Of a stretch of DNA of 33,475 nt, positions 1 through 8,677 are shown in pieces. The stretch spans positions 1-33,475 of the forward strand of contig NZ_PUED01000009.1 of the NCBI RefSeq assembly GCF_003024925.1, given 5' to 3'. The stretch comes from Paramuribaculum intestinale (GTDB taxonomy: Bacteria; Bacteroidota; Bacteroidia; Bacteroidales; Muribaculaceae). The position numbers and the translations under genes were made by a program. Position 1 is the first letter of the stretch. Each line of letters starts with the position of its first letter. The notes under the pieces were generated by a model that was given only the letters and a program-made list of their open reading frames with translations, searched no databases and was not told the origin of the DNA.

Positions 1-740
1 ATCTTGGCGAGTTTGTAGGTGGTCTTGGTAAACTCCTGACCATATACCGACACATTACGGCGGTTGCCGTTGTGACGTTGAACGAACTTCATTGACTGTA
101 CAAACATACCGCCCGAACCGCAGCAGGGGTCGTAGATAATGCCCTCGTATGGCTCTATCATTTCGGCAATGAGGTTGACAATGGTTTTGGGCGTATAGAA
201 TTCGCCCTTACCTTTGCCCTCCTTGATGGCAAACTTGGAAAGGAAATATTCGTAGACGCGTCCTATTATGTCGTTCTCGGTATCATTTTCGAGAATAGAA
301 TCAAATCCGTCTGCCTTGTCAATCAGTGAGCCGAGTTTTTCCGACTCGATGCCGAGCGAACTGTAATAATTATTGGGGAGAGCACCGCGAAGCGGCTTGT
401 TCTTTTTTTCAATATCGGCGAGTGCCTTGTCTAAAATCAGGGCGATGTCCGGCTGCTTGGCGTTTTCCTTGATGTAAGACCAACGTGCGGTTTCGGGGAG
501 ATAAAACACGTTTTTAGCTCCATAGAAAGCAACGTTATCAACGAAAGCCTCCTGCCCGGCGGCAATGATTTCCTGACGGCGTTTCTCGAAGTGGAAGCCC
601 GCATATTTCAAAAATATAAGCGAGAGGACGACGTGCTTATACTCGCTCGGCTCAATAGAGCCGCGCAGAGCGTCACATGCCTTCCATAACATCTCCTCCA
701 TAGGGAGAGCTTCTTTCTTATTTAGTGTTTTCTTTGCCAT
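1..740 (-). CDS. hsdM: Type I restriction-modification DNA methyltransferase subunit HsdM, N-terminal part (runs off left edge)
   Basis: Reading leftward from an ATG at 740-738 (MAKKTLNKKEALPMEEMLWK...), the frame is open to the window edge, about 246 codons. The start has the usual HsdM N-terminal helical domain, with a segment reading SEYKHVVLSLIFLKYAGFHF. Near the edge comes FYTPKTIVNLIAEMIEP followed by DPCCGSGGMFVQSM, which is the S-adenosylmethionine-binding motif I of N6-adenine methyltransferases of this class. The NPPF catalytic motif would lie beyond the window. In this family HsdM pairs with HsdS for specificity and HsdR for cleavage; neither is visible and both are expected to the left. 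Base composition is more AT-rich than the adjoining pyrH-frr genes, which fits an accessory origin. The assignment as a type I methyltransferase is firm; whether the full system is intact cannot be seen. Confidence 0.93.
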   Translation of the reverse strand, partial: MAKKTLNKKEALPMEEMLWKACDALRGSIEPSEYKHVVLSLIFLKYAGFHFEKRRQEIIAAGQEAFVDNVAFYGAKNVFYLPETARWSYIKENAKQPDIALILDKALADIEKKNKPLRGALPNNYYSSLGIESEKLGSLIDKADGFDSILENDTENDIIGRVYEYFLSKFAIKEGKGKGEFYTPKTIVNLIAEMIEPYEGIIYDPCCGSGGMFVQSMKFVQRHNGNRRNVSVYGQEFTKTTYKLAK

Positions 741-824
741 ATATAATAAAACTCCGGCGGCTGTTATCTGAGGGCTGGCTGTGCCTGCAACGACTGCTTG
801 GAAGTTCCGAATGCTTCTTTGCAA

Positions 825-865
825 GGCAAAGCGCCACGCGATGAGGTTGTGTGGCGTGTTTTGCC
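825..865. terminator. Strong imperfect hairpin between hsdM and pyrH
   Basis: GGCAAA (825-830) and CGCCAC (832-837) pair with GTGGCG (851-856) and TTTGCC (860-865), leaving a 13-base loop. On the plus strand a T-rich run follows (868-873), so it resembles an intrinsic terminator, yet no plus-strand gene lies upstream of it within the window. A second short inverted repeat, CTTTGC/GCAAAG (817-831), overlaps its left arm and could form an alternative fold. If hsdM is transcribed from the promoter-like box at 918-925, this hairpin lies in its leader. Its role is undecided: bidirectional terminator, remnant, or leader structure. Confidence 0.45.
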
Positions 866-917
866 AATTTTTTAAGCTGTTTCGGCCATTTTCAGATGTT
901 TGTCGTTGCGATAAATG

Positions 918-925
918 CAAAGTTA
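918..925 (-). promoter_or_regulatory. Probable -7 box of a leftward promoter for hsdM
   Basis: Read on the minus strand the sequence is TAACTTTG, a full match to the Bacteroidota -7 consensus TAnnTTTG. It points to hsdM and would give a leader of about 170 bases. A convincing -33 TTTG is not seen at the expected distance, so the call rests on the -7 box and its orientation. Confidence 0.4.
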
Positions 926-1027
926 GCTATTTTTATGAGACTGGAGCTATTTGGGGCAGGAAAAGCGTATGGAAAAAACTCTCATCTCTATGCCGGTCAG
1001 GTCTCTTTCGAAAATGTAGATGTATGA

Positions 1028-1059
1028 ATTGCACAATTCGGGGCAAACGACTATTTTTG
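1028..1059 (+). promoter_or_regulatory. Probable promoter of pyrH-frr
   Basis: ATTG at 1028-1031, a 20-base spacer, then TATTTTTG at 1052-1059 (consensus TAnnTTTG). Transcription would start near 1066, leaving a leader of about 15 bases before the pyrH ATG at 1082. An open frame at 781-1080 crosses this region but shows no protein features and is not taken as a gene. Confidence 0.55.
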
Positions 1060-1081
1060 CAGAAACAAAAACATATTTGAG

Positions 1082-1792
1082 ATGAGATCCAAATACCAGC
1101 GCGTGCTGCTCAAGCTGAGCGGCGAATCACTCGCCGGAGCCAAGGGCACCGGTATCGATACGGAACGCCTCGGCCAGTATGCCGAGCAGATCAAGGAGAT
1201 CGCTTCTTCGGGCGTGGAGGTGGCTATCGTGATAGGCGGTGGCAATATATTCCGCGGCCTGTCGGGCGCTACGCGTGGGTTTGACCGTGTGAAGGGTGAC
1301 CAGATGGGTATGCTTGCGACGGTGATCAATTCGCTTGCCTTGAGCTCGGCTCTTGAGTCGGTTGGGCAGCCTGCGCGCGTGCTGACGGCTATCAACATGT
1401 TTCCGATCGGGGAGCATTACAGCAAGTGGAAGGCTATCGAGGCTCTGAAGCGGGGCGAGGTGGCCATCATAGCGGGAGGCACCGGCAATCCGTTCTTCAC
1501 CACCGATACGGGCAGCGCTCTGCGCGGCATAGAGGTGGAAGCCGACGTGATGCTGAAAGGAACGAGAGTCGACGGCGTGTACACGGCCGATCCGGAGAAG
1601 GACTCGACGGCCACCAAGTTCAGCGAGATAAGCTATGACGAGGTGTACAACCGCGGGCTGAAGGTGATGGATCTGACGGCTACGGCCCTGTGCAAGGAGA
1701 ACGGTCTGCCGATAGTGGTGTTCTGCATGGATACTCCGGGCAATCTGGCCAAGGTGATAGCCGGCGAGCCGATAGGCACGCTGGTGTACTGA
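1082..1792 (+). CDS. pyrH: UMP kinase (uridylate kinase)
   Basis: A 236-residue cytosolic kinase of the amino acid kinase fold that phosphorylates UMP to UDP with ATP, the step that commits uridylate to UTP and CTP synthesis. Family signatures visible in order are LLKLSGESLAG near the N-terminus (phosphate binding), VIGGGNIFRG (glycine-rich loop), DQMGMLATVINSLAL (UMP-binding region), AIIAGGTGNPFFTTDT, and DGVYTADPEKD. Bacterial UMP kinases are typically about 235-245 residues, so the gene is full length. It starts at an ATG close behind a Bacteroidota-type promoter and is followed after 29 bases by frr. The pyrH-frr pairing is common in bacteria, which strengthens both calls. The bacterial hexameric enzyme is usually allosterically controlled by GTP and UTP; nothing in the sequence tests that here. 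Confidence 0.97.
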   Translation: MRSKYQRVLLKLSGESLAGAKGTGIDTERLGQYAEQIKEIASSGVEVAIVIGGGNIFRGLSGATRGFDRVKGDQMGMLATVINSLALSSALESVGQPARVLTAINMFPIGEHYSKWKAIEALKRGEVAIIAGGTGNPFFTTDTGSALRGIEVEADVMLKGTRVDGVYTADPEKDSTATKFSEISYDEVYNRGLKVMDLTATALCKENGLPIVVFCMDTPGNLAKVIAGEPIGTLVY

Positions 1793-1821
1793 TCTGATAA
1801 TTAATATAAAAAACGACATAT

Positions 1822-2379
1822 ATGGAACCAAACGATTTTTTAGCTCCCGCAGAGGAGAAGATGGAGCTTGCAGTGGCTTATCTTGACGAGGCTCTGGCTC
1901 ATATCCGTGCCGGAAAGGCTAATCCGAAGATCATCGACGGCATACGTGTGGAGTATTACGGCAGCGCTGTGCCGGTATCGCAGGTGGCCAATGTGGCTGT
2001 GCCCGATGCGCGCACGATCACGATCACTCCGTGGGAGAAGCCGATGTTCAAGGAGATCGAGAAGGCGATCATCAACTCCGAGCTGGGCATCACGCCCGAG
2101 AACAACGGCGAGGTGATACGCCTGTCGATTCCGCCGCTGACCGAGGAGCGCCGCAAGCAGCTGGTGAAGCAGTCGAAGGCCGAGGCCGAGCAGGCCAAGG
2201 TGTCGGTGCGCAATGCCCGCCGCGATGCGATCGACGGTCTGAAAAAGGCTGTCAAGCAGGGTATGCCCGAGGATGTGGAGAAGGACGCCGAGGCGAGCGT
2301 GCAGAAGCTTCACGACAAGTATCTGAAGCGTATCGACGACGTGTTCGCGGCCAAGGAGAAGGAGATTCTCACCGTGTAA
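1822..2379 (+). CDS. frr: Ribosome recycling factor
   Basis: A 185-residue protein, the standard length for the factor that splits post-termination ribosomes together with EF-G. Characteristic segments are [20 protein letters not shown] and [23 protein letters not shown] in the N-terminal half, the ITPWEK segment, and the C-terminal helix with [27 protein letters not shown]. It lies 29 bases after pyrH and is probably co-transcribed with it. The stop codon TAA (2377-2379) is itself part of a short repeat that recurs just downstream and again at 31616. The next gene to the right is convergent, so frr is likely the last gene of its transcript. Confidence 0.97.
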   Translation: MEPNDFLAPAEEKMELAVAYLDEALAHIRAGKANPKIIDGIRVEYYGSAVPVSQVANVAVPDARTITITPWEKPMFKEIEKAIINSELGITPENNGEVIRLSIPPLTEERRKQLVKQSKAEAEQAKVSVRNARRDAIDGLKKAVKQGMPEDVEKDAEASVQKLHDKYLKRIDDVFAAKEKEILTV

Positions 2380-2419
2380 ACATACTCTTAACATGAGTCA
2401 AAAGTAAACATACTCTAAA
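2378..2419. repeat. Two copies of a 14-base dispersed repeat after frr
   Basis: AAACATACTCTTAA at 2378-2391 and AAACATACTCTAAA at 2406-2419 stand 28 bases apart. The first form recurs exactly at 31616-31629. On the minus strand each reads (TT)AGAGTATGTTT. Their function is unknown. Confidence 0.5.
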
Positions 2420-2427
2420 GCGCAGAA

Positions 2428-2458
2428 GCCGTGTGCGGCATTGTGCCGGCGTCGCGGC
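2428..2458. terminator. Weak GC-rich hairpin between convergent frr and DUF4294 genes
   Basis: CGGCA (2436-2440), loop TTG, TGCCG (2444-2448), inside a GC-rich stretch with further partial pairing. It sits between two convergent genes, where a terminator is expected, but the stem is short and no T-run follows. Confidence 0.25.
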
Positions 2459-2477
2459 AAACATATATGGAGGGCGG

Positions 2478-3116
2478 TCAGAGCAGGCCGTCCTCTACTT
2501 TTACGGCTATGCGTTCGATGATGGCGTCCTTGCGGTCGGTGTCGGGGTTGTAGTCGCCTTTGAGGTTGACTCCGAAGAAGCGTCCGAATGTCTGCCAGAA
2601 TCCGGCTCTGAATGATCCGAGGAATGCCTTGATGATGTTGTAGGAGCTTTGGTCGGTTTCGCGTCGGATGAGTTTTATGAGCAACTGTGCCTGGCTTTTG
2701 GTGAATTTCTTAAGCACGGGCTTGTATTGCTTGAAGATCTCGTCCTCCATTTTCTTGAGGTATTCCTCGCGTTCGCGCTGTGTGGGGAATGTCTCGATGT
2801 ATTCGTAGGTTTCAAGCAGCGTGGCGCATATAAGTTTGGCGTAGGGCAGTGTCTTCTTTACGTCGCGCACTGTGCGCCAGTAGAATTCTTCCTCTTTCTT
2901 GTTTTTGAATTTCAGCGGCGGGAATACGGTGATCTCGTTGAGCACAATCATCTTGACGTGCTCTCCGTCGATGTCGGTCCAGTAGTAGCCTTTGTAGATA
3001 TTGCGCAGTGCCGAGGGGTTTTCGACCACCGGTACGGTGACTTCTACATCGGTCTGCGCGGCAGCTGTCAGTGCGGCCGCGACAGATAGCGTGAGATATG
3101 TCAGCAGTCTGCGCAT
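2478..3116 (-). CDS. DUF4294-type exported protein of unknown function
   Basis: The 212-residue product begins with a probable Sec signal peptide (MRRLLTYLTLSVAAALTAAAQ) and is then mostly charged and helical. The segments VIVLNEITVFPPLKFKNKK-like (here MIVLNEITVFPPLKFKNKK), FYWRTVRDVKKTLPYAK and KFTKSQAQLLIKLIRRET resemble the Bacteroidota family DUF4294 as I recall it; no biochemical role is known to me for that family. It starts 30 bases after the nadB stop on the same strand, so the two are probably co-transcribed, although a link to NAD synthesis is not implied by any motif. Full length is likely, since the family members I know of are around 200-230 residues. Periplasmic location is inferred from the signal peptide. 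Confidence 0.72.
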   Translation of the reverse strand: MRRLLTYLTLSVAAALTAAAQTDVEVTVPVVENPSALRNIYKGYYWTDIDGEHVKMIVLNEITVFPPLKFKNKKEEEFYWRTVRDVKKTLPYAKLICATLLETYEYIETFPTQREREEYLKKMEDEIFKQYKPVLKKFTKSQAQLLIKLIRRETDQSSYNIIKAFLGSFRAGFWQTFGRFFGVNLKGDYNPDTDRKDAIIERIAVKVEDGLL

Positions 3117-3146
3117 GTGGGCGGGTGTAGTAGTTTTAATAACGTT

Positions 3147-4733
3147 TCAGGCGCCGGTTTCGTTGTGGGGGCGGGGAGGATAGTCGATGGTGTAGTGGAG
3201 TCCCCGGGATTCCTTCCGTTCCTTGGCCTGTCGCATGATGAGGTAGCCGACGTTGATGATGTTGCGCAGTTCGCATATCGCTCTTGACACTTTCGACTGT
3301 TTGAAGAGGCGTTCGGTTTCCTCGTAGAGTATGTCGAGCCGGTTCCATGCCCGGTCGAGTCGCAGGTCGGAGCGTACGATGCCTACGTAGGTGCTCATGA
3401 TCTGTCCGACCTCGCGTGCGCTCTGTGTTATGAGCACCATCTCTTCGGGGTGTGACGTGCCTTCGTCGTTCCACAGGGGCACGTCGTCGCGCAACTGGTA
3501 GCCGTGGGCGTGTTCGATGGCGTGGCGTGCGGCGGCTTCGGCGTAGACCACAGCCTCGATGAGCGAGTTGGATGCCAGCCGGTTGCCTCCGTGGAGCCCG
3601 GTGCAGGAGCATTCGCCTACGGCATAGAGCCTGCTGATGCTCGACTCGGCGTTGGTGTCGACGACGATGCCTCCGCAGAGGTAGTGGGCGGCCGGTGCTA
3701 CAGGTATGTAGTCCTTGGTGATGTCGATGCCGAGGGAGAGGCATTTTGCGTAGATGTTTGGGAAGTGGTGGCGTGTTTCCCCGGGGTCTTTGTGTGTGAC
3801 GTCGAGATATACGTGGTCGTGCCCTCCGGCCTTCATCTCCGAGTCGATGGCGCGGGCCACGACGTCGCGCGGCGCGAGTTCGAGCCTGGGGTCATATTTT
3901 TCCATGAACCGCTCTCCTGCGGGGTTGCGGAGTATTGCTCCGTAGCCTCGCATGGCTTCTGTGATGAGGAACGACGGCCGGTCGCCCGGATGGAACAGTG
4001 CTGTGGGGTGGAACTGTATGAACTCCATGTCGCGGACGGTGCCTTTGGCTCGATAGACCATGGCTATCCCGTCGCCGGTGGCCACAAGCGGGTTGGTGGT
4101 AGTGGTGTAGACGGCTCCGACTCCTCCTGTGGCCATGAGTGTGACGCGGGAGAGGAATGTGTCGACGGCGCCGGTGTTTTCGTCGAGCACGTAGGCTCCG
4201 TAGCATGTGATGTCGGGGGTCCGTCGTGTGACTATCTTGCCGAGATGGTGCTGTGTGATGATCTCTATGGCGAAATGGTGCTCGAAGACGTCGATGGAGT
4301 CAGACTCCCTGATGCGTCGTATGAGGCTCTGCTGTATCTCGTAGCCGGTGTTGTCGGCGTGGTGGAGTATCCGGAATTCGGAGTGTCCGCCCTCGCGGTG
4401 CAGGTCGAACGATCCGTCCTCGCGTCTGTCGAAGTCTACTCCCCACTGCAGGAGCTGGCTTATCTGGGAAGGTGCCTCGCGGACTACTTTTTCGACGGCC
4501 TTGGGGTCGCTCAGCCAGTCGCCGGCCACCATGGTGTCGTGGATATGTTTGTCGAAGTCGTCGAGCTGCAGATCGGTGACCGATGCCACTCCTCCCTGCG
4601 CGAGGGCGGTGTTGGCTTCCTCGAGGGTGCTTTTGCATATGAGCGCCACTCGTCCCGTGCGGGCCACTTTGAGTGCGAAGCTCATGCCGGCTATGCCGCT
4701 GCCGATCACCAGATAGTCGTATTTTCTAACCAT
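3147..4733 (-). CDS. nadB: L-aspartate oxidase
   Basis: A 528-residue flavoprotein that oxidises L-aspartate to iminoaspartate, the first step of de novo NAD synthesis; the E. coli enzyme has 540 residues. The N-terminus YLVIGSGIAGMSFALKVA carries the FAD-binding GxGxxG (residues 11-16). Then follow GGVASV, the flavin-contacting GHSEFRILHHADNTG, the succinate-dehydrogenase-like HPTAL (about residue 240), ITEAMRGYGAILRN, and GECSCTGLHGGNRLASNSLIEA near the FAD adenine site. The C-terminal helical domain (AREVGQIMS...AICELRN) fits NadB more than fumarate reductase flavoprotein. NadA and NadC are not in this window, so the pathway partners must be elsewhere. In anaerobes fumarate rather than oxygen is thought to accept the electrons; that is family knowledge. 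A leftward -7 box stands at 4796-4803. Confidence 0.95.
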   Translation of the reverse strand: MVRKYDYLVIGSGIAGMSFALKVARTGRVALICKSTLEEANTALAQGGVASVTDLQLDDFDKHIHDTMVAGDWLSDPKAVEKVVREAPSQISQLLQWGVDFDRREDGSFDLHREGGHSEFRILHHADNTGYEIQQSLIRRIRESDSIDVFEHHFAIEIITQHHLGKIVTRRTPDITCYGAYVLDENTGAVDTFLSRVTLMATGGVGAVYTTTTNPLVATGDGIAMVYRAKGTVRDMEFIQFHPTALFHPGDRPSFLITEAMRGYGAILRNPAGERFMEKYDPRLELAPRDVVARAIDSEMKAGGHDHVYLDVTHKDPGETRHHFPNIYAKCLSLGIDITKDYIPVAPAAHYLCGGIVVDTNAESSISRLYAVGECSCTGLHGGNRLASNSLIEAVVYAEAAARHAIEHAHGYQLRDDVPLWNDEGTSHPEEMVLITQSAREVGQIMSTYVGIVRSDLRLDRAWNRLDILYEETERLFKQSKVSRAICELRNIINVGYLIMRQAKERKESRGLHYTIDYPPRPHNETGA

Positions 4734-4795
4734 TGCGATTCGTGATATAGTAGTGTGCTCCTGACGGCGTGTGCGGATGCCGTCGGTAGACGGCG

Positions 4796-4803
4796 CAAAG
4801 TTA
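4796..4803 (-). promoter_or_regulatory. Probable -7 box of the nadB promoter
   Basis: Reads TAACTTTG on the minus strand, an exact TAnnTTTG match, about 63 bases before the nadB ATG. The -33 region is weak (TTTC at 4829-4826). The 333 bases between nadB and nifJ hold this box and the divergent nifJ promoter; nothing else is seen there. Confidence 0.45.
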
Positions 4804-4941
4804 CAAAATTATTTCTTTCGGTGTTGAAAATGTGGCGTTTTATGTGCCGTTGACGTGCGGTGCGGGCGGGTTGTTGGCATTGTGTGAGGTTTGTTGTGAA
4901 AAATTAATGGTGATAAGGGGCTGCGGAGGGGTCTCGGGGTG

Positions 4942-4971
4942 TTGATTTTTCGGAAAAAAGTTGTAACTTCG
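4942..4971 (+). promoter_or_regulatory. Probable promoter of nifJ
   Basis: TTG (4942-4944), a 19-base spacer, then TAACTTCG (4964-4971), one base from the TAnnTTTG consensus. The start site would be near 4978, giving a leader of about 90 bases, AT-rich just before the ATG at 5067. Confidence 0.45.
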
Positions 4972-5066
4972 CGCTGCGTAGCAAAGTGTTCTGACGGCTG
5001 CGTATATGACATTATAACTAAAACCAGACTTTCATATCCATCTAAACAAACATAGATTACAGACTT

Positions 5067-8000
5067 ATGAGTAAGGAAAAGAAATTCTTGACTTGTGACG
5101 GTAATCAGGCAGCAGCCCACATTTCGTACATGTTTACGGAAGTGGCGGCCATTTACCCGATCACCCCGTCGTCGACGATGGCAGAATACGTTGACGAATG
5201 GGCCGCAGCCGGCCGTAAGAATATCTTCGGCGAGACGGTTCTCGTGCAGGAGATGCAGTCGGAGGGCGGTGCAGCGGGTGCGGTTCACGGCTCTCTGCAG
5301 GCAGGCGCTCTGACAACGACCTACACTGCATCGCAGGGTCTGCTGCTGATGATTCCTAACATGTACAAGATAGCCGGCGAGATGCTTCCGAGCGTGTTTC
5401 ATGTATCGGCACGCACGATCGCTTCTCACGCGCTGAGCATCTTCGGCGACCATCAGGACGTGATGGCGGCCCGCCAGACCGGCTTCGCCATGCTGGCCGA
5501 GGGTTCGGTGCAGGAGGTAATGGATCTGTCGGGTGTGGCTCATCTGGCAACGATCAAGTCGCGTATACCTTTCTTGAACTTCTTCGACGGCTTCCGTACC
5601 TCGCACGAGATCCAGAAGATCGAGATGCTCGAACAGGAGGATCTCGCTCCGCTGCTCGATCGCGACGCCGTGGCCGCTTTCCGCGACCGCGCTCTCAATC
5701 CTGATGCTCCCGTTGCCCGCGGCATGGCCGAGAACGGCGACGTGTTCTTCCAGCACCGCGAGTCGTGCAACCCCATATATGAGGCTGTTCCCGAGATCGT
5801 GGAGGACTACATGAAGCAGATTTCCGCCATCACCGGCCGCGAATATCACCTCTTCAACTATTATGGCGATCCCCAGGCCGAGCGCGTGATCATCGCCATG
5901 GGTTCGGGCACACAGGCCGCTCAGGAAGCCGTAGACCATCTGATGGCCAAGGGCGAGAAGGTGGGTCTGGTGAGCGTTCATCTGTTCCGTCCGTTCTCGG
6001 CGAAGCATCTTCTCGCTGCTATCCCCGCCACCGCGAAGCGCATCGCTGTGCTCGACCGCACCAAGGAGCCGGGCGCTCCGGGCGAGCCGCTCTATCTCGA
6101 CGTGTGCGAGGTGTACAAGAACCGCACCGACGCTCCGGCCATCTACGCCGGCCGTTTCGGTCTGGCGTCTAAGGACACCACTCCGGCCGACATGATCGCC
6201 GTTTACGACAATCTGGCTCTGCCGCAGCCGAAGGATCACTTCACCATCGGCATAGTCGACGACGTGAACTTCAGCTCGCTGCCCCCGGTAGCTCCTATCG
6301 TGGTGAGCGACACGATGTTCGAGGCCAAGTTCTATGGTCTGGGTGCTGACGGCACCGTGGGCGCCAACAAGAACTCGGTGAAGATCATCGGCGACAATAC
6401 CAATAAATACTGTCAGGCCTACTTCGCCTACGACTCGAAGAAGTCGGGCGGCTTCACCTGCTCTCACCTGCGTTTCGGCGACGAGCCTATCCGCTCCACA
6501 TATCTGGTGACCACGCCCAACTTCGTTGCTTGCCACGTTCAGGCTTATCTGCATCTGTATGATGTGACACGCGGTCTGCGCGACGGCGGCACCTTCCTGC
6601 TCAACACTATCTGGAAGGGCGAGGAGCTGGCCAAGAATCTTCCCAACAAGGTGAAGAAGTACTTTGCCGACCACAATATCACCGTATATTATATCGACGC
6701 AACCAAGATAGCTCAGGAGATCGGTCTGGGCAACCGCACCAATACGATCCTCCAGAGCGCGTTCTTCCGCATCACCGAGGTGATTCCGGTGGATCTGGCC
6801 GTAGAGCAGATGAAGAAGTTCATCGTGAAGAGCTATGGCAAGAAGGGTCAGGATGTCGTGGACAAGAACTATGCCGCCGTAGACCGTGGCGGCGAGTATG
6901 CCAAGCTCGATGTCGATCCGTCGTGGAGCAATCTTCCCGAGGATGCCGAGGTGAAGAACAACGATCCGGAATTCATCAACAAGCTCGTGCGTCCGATCAA
7001 CGCACAGGACGGCGACCTGCTCAAGGTGTCGGACTTCAAGGGTATCGAGGACGGCACATGGCAGCAGTCGACCGCCCGCTATGAGAAGCGCGGCGTGGCC
7101 ACTTTCGTTCCCGAATGGATCGCGGACAACTGCATACAGTGCAACAAGTGTGCTTACGTTTGTCCTCACGCTGCAATCCGTCCGTTTGTGCTCGACGAGA
7201 AGGAGATGGCCGGCGCACCTATCGCCGAGGGCGATTCACTGCCCGCTATCGGCAAGACTTTCACCGGTATGCGCTTCGTTCAGGCTGTCGATGTGCTCGA
7301 CTGTCTGGGTTGCGGCAACTGTGCCGACGTATGTCCGGGCAAGAAGGGTGAGAAGGCTCTCGTGATGAAGCCTCTGGAAACCCAGATGGACGTGCAGAAG
7401 GAGTGGGATTACTGCGTGAACGAGGTAAGCTCGAAGCAGGATCTGGTGGATGTGAAGGCCAATGTGAAGAACTCTCAGTTCGCTATGCCTTACTTCGAGT
7501 TCTCTGGCGCATGCTCTGGCTGCGGCGAAACTCCTTACGTGAAGCTGATATCCCAGCTCTACGGCGATCACGAGATGGTGGCCAATGCTACCGGTTGCTC
7601 GTCGATCTACTCGGGCTCTGTGCCTTCGACTCCCTATACAGTCAACAAGCAGGGTCACGGTCCGGCATGGGGCAACTCGCTCTTCGAGGACTTCGCAGAG
7701 TTTGGCCTCGGCATGTTTATCGCCAACGAGCAGCTCCGCCGTCGCCTGACCGAGACGATGAAGGCCGCTACGGAATGTCCGTCGTGCAGCCAGGAGATCC
7801 ATGACCTGGCACAGCAGTGGCTTGACTCGGCCGACGACGCTGTGGCAACACGTGCCATCGCCGACAAGCTGATACCTCTGTGCGAGGCATGCGGCTGCGA
7901 CATATGCAAGACCATTCTCGATCTGAAGCACTATATCGTGAAGCGTTCGCACTGGATCATAGCCGGTGACGGTGCTTCGTACGACATCGGTTTCGGCGGT

Positions 8001-8633
8001 CTGGACCACGTTCTCGCCAGCGGCAAGAATATCAACGTGCTCGTTGTCGACACGGAGGTTTACTCCAACACCGGCGGTCAGGCCTCGAAGGCTACTCCGG
8101 TGGGCGCTATCGCCAAGTTTGCCGCCAGCGGCAAGCGCATCCGCAAGAAGGATCTCGGTCTGATAGCCTCGACCTACGGCTACGTGTATTGCGCACAGAT
8201 AGCCATGGGCGCCGACCAGGCTCAGACTCTTAAGGCTATCCGCGAGGCTGAGGCTTACGACGGCCCGTCGCTGATCATCGCCTATGCTCCCTGTATCAAC
8301 CACGGCATCAAGGCCGGCATGGGTCACTCGCAGCTGGAGGAACAGAAGGCTGTGGAGTGTGGCTACTGGCACCTGTGGCGTTACAATCCCGCTCTCGAGG
8401 AGTCGGGTCAGAACCCCTTCACTCTCGACAGCAAGACTCCCGACTGGGACAAGTTCGAGGACTTCCTCAAAGGCGAGGTGCGCTATGCTTCGCTTGCCAA
8501 GCAGTATCCTGCTGAGGCTTCCGAGCTGTTCTCGGCCGCGAAGGCCAATGCCCAGTGGCGCTACAACAACTATCGCCGTCTGGCCCAGCAGCAGTGGGGC
8601 GTCGATCCTGAGGTAGGCAACCTGCCCAAGTGA
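5067..8633 (+). CDS. nifJ: Pyruvate:ferredoxin (flavodoxin) oxidoreductase, single-chain type
   Basis: A 1188-residue enzyme that converts pyruvate and CoA to acetyl-CoA and CO2 while reducing ferredoxin, central to energy metabolism in anaerobic Bacteroidales. Domains appear in the usual order: N-terminal thiamine-diphosphate pyrimidine domain (AAAHISYMFTEVAAIYPITP), a transketolase-C-like domain, the gamma domain near residues 410-640 (FYGLGADGTVGANKNSVKII), a ferredoxin domain with two four-cysteine motifs at about residues 689 (CIQCNKCAYVCP) and 746 (CLGCGNCADVCP), and the C-terminal thiamine-binding domain with CSGCGE (near 813), GDGASYDIGFGGLDHV (near 967) and VYSNTGGQ. Length matches the family, about 1170-1200. 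It stands alone between two promoters and is closed by a strong hairpin. The long reading frames opposite to it are GC-codon shadows. Confidence 0.97.
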   Translation: MSKEKKFLTCDGNQAAAHISYMFTEVAAIYPITPSSTMAEYVDEWAAAGRKNIFGETVLVQEMQSEGGAAGAVHGSLQAGALTTTYTASQGLLLMIPNMYKIAGEMLPSVFHVSARTIASHALSIFGDHQDVMAARQTGFAMLAEGSVQEVMDLSGVAHLATIKSRIPFLNFFDGFRTSHEIQKIEMLEQEDLAPLLDRDAVAAFRDRALNPDAPVARGMAENGDVFFQHRESCNPIYEAVPEIVEDYMKQISAITGREYHLFNYYGDPQAERVIIAMGSGTQAAQEAVDHLMAKGEKVGLVSVHLFRPFSAKHLLAAIPATAKRIAVLDRTKEPGAPGEPLYLDVCEVYKNRTDAPAIYAGRFGLASKDTTPADMIAVYDNLALPQPKDHFTIGIVDDVNFSSLPPVAPIVVSDTMFEAKFYGLGADGTVGANKNSVKIIGDNTNKYCQAYFAYDSKKSGGFTCSHLRFGDEPIRSTYLVTTPNFVACHVQAYLHLYDVTRGLRDGGTFLLNTIWKGEELAKNLPNKVKKYFADHNITVYYIDATKIAQEIGLGNRTNTILQSAFFRITEVIPVDLAVEQMKKFIVKSYGKKGQDVVDKNYAAVDRGGEYAKLDVDPSWSNLPEDAEVKNNDPEFINKLVRPINAQDGDLLKVSDFKGIEDGTWQQSTARYEKRGVATFVPEWIADNCIQCNKCAYVCPHAAIRPFVLDEKEMAGAPIAEGDSLPAIGKTFTGMRFVQAVDVLDCLGCGNCADVCPGKKGEKALVMKPLETQMDVQKEWDYCVNEVSSKQDLVDVKANVKNSQFAMPYFEFSGACSGCGETPYVKLISQLYGDHEMVANATGCSSIYSGSVPSTPYTVNKQGHGPAWGNSLFEDFAEFGLGMFIANEQLRRRLTETMKAATECPSCSQEIHDLAQQWLDSADDAVATRAIADKLIPLCEACGCDICKTILDLKHYIVKRSHWIIAGDGASYDIGFGGLDHVLASGKNINVLVVDTEVYSNTGGQASKATPVGAIAKFAASGKRIRKKDLGLIASTYGYVYCAQIAMGADQAQTLKAIREAEAYDGPSLIIAYAPCINHGIKAGMGHSQLEEQKAVECGYWHLWRYNPALEESGQNPFTLDSKTPDWDKFEDFLKGEVRYASLAKQYPAEASELFSAAKANAQWRYNNYRRLAQQQWGVDPEVGNLPK

Positions 8634-8644
8634 ATGAGACTGCC

Positions 8645-8664
8645 GTCCGTCAGCACTGACGGAC
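8645..8664. repeat. Short perfect inverted repeat just after nifJ
   Basis: GTCCGTCAG (8645-8653) and CTGACGGAC (8656-8664) are exact inverted copies separated by two bases, 11 bases after the nifJ stop. In RNA the central pairs would open to form a loop. There is no T-run, so it may be an accessory transcript-end structure upstream of the main hairpin. Confidence 0.5.
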
Positions 8665-8677
8665 AGTAGTTCCCGAT

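Noticed and set aside
781-1080. 99-codon plus-strand frame before pyrH
   Set aside because: It crosses the pyrH promoter and a hairpin, is cysteine-rich without pattern, and resembles no family.
4809-7169. Long minus-strand open frame of 786 codons opposite nifJ
   Set aside because: It lies antisense to an unmistakable pyruvate oxidoreductase; its composition (rich in H, L, V and R) is what reverse reading of GC-biased codons produces, and it has no domain.
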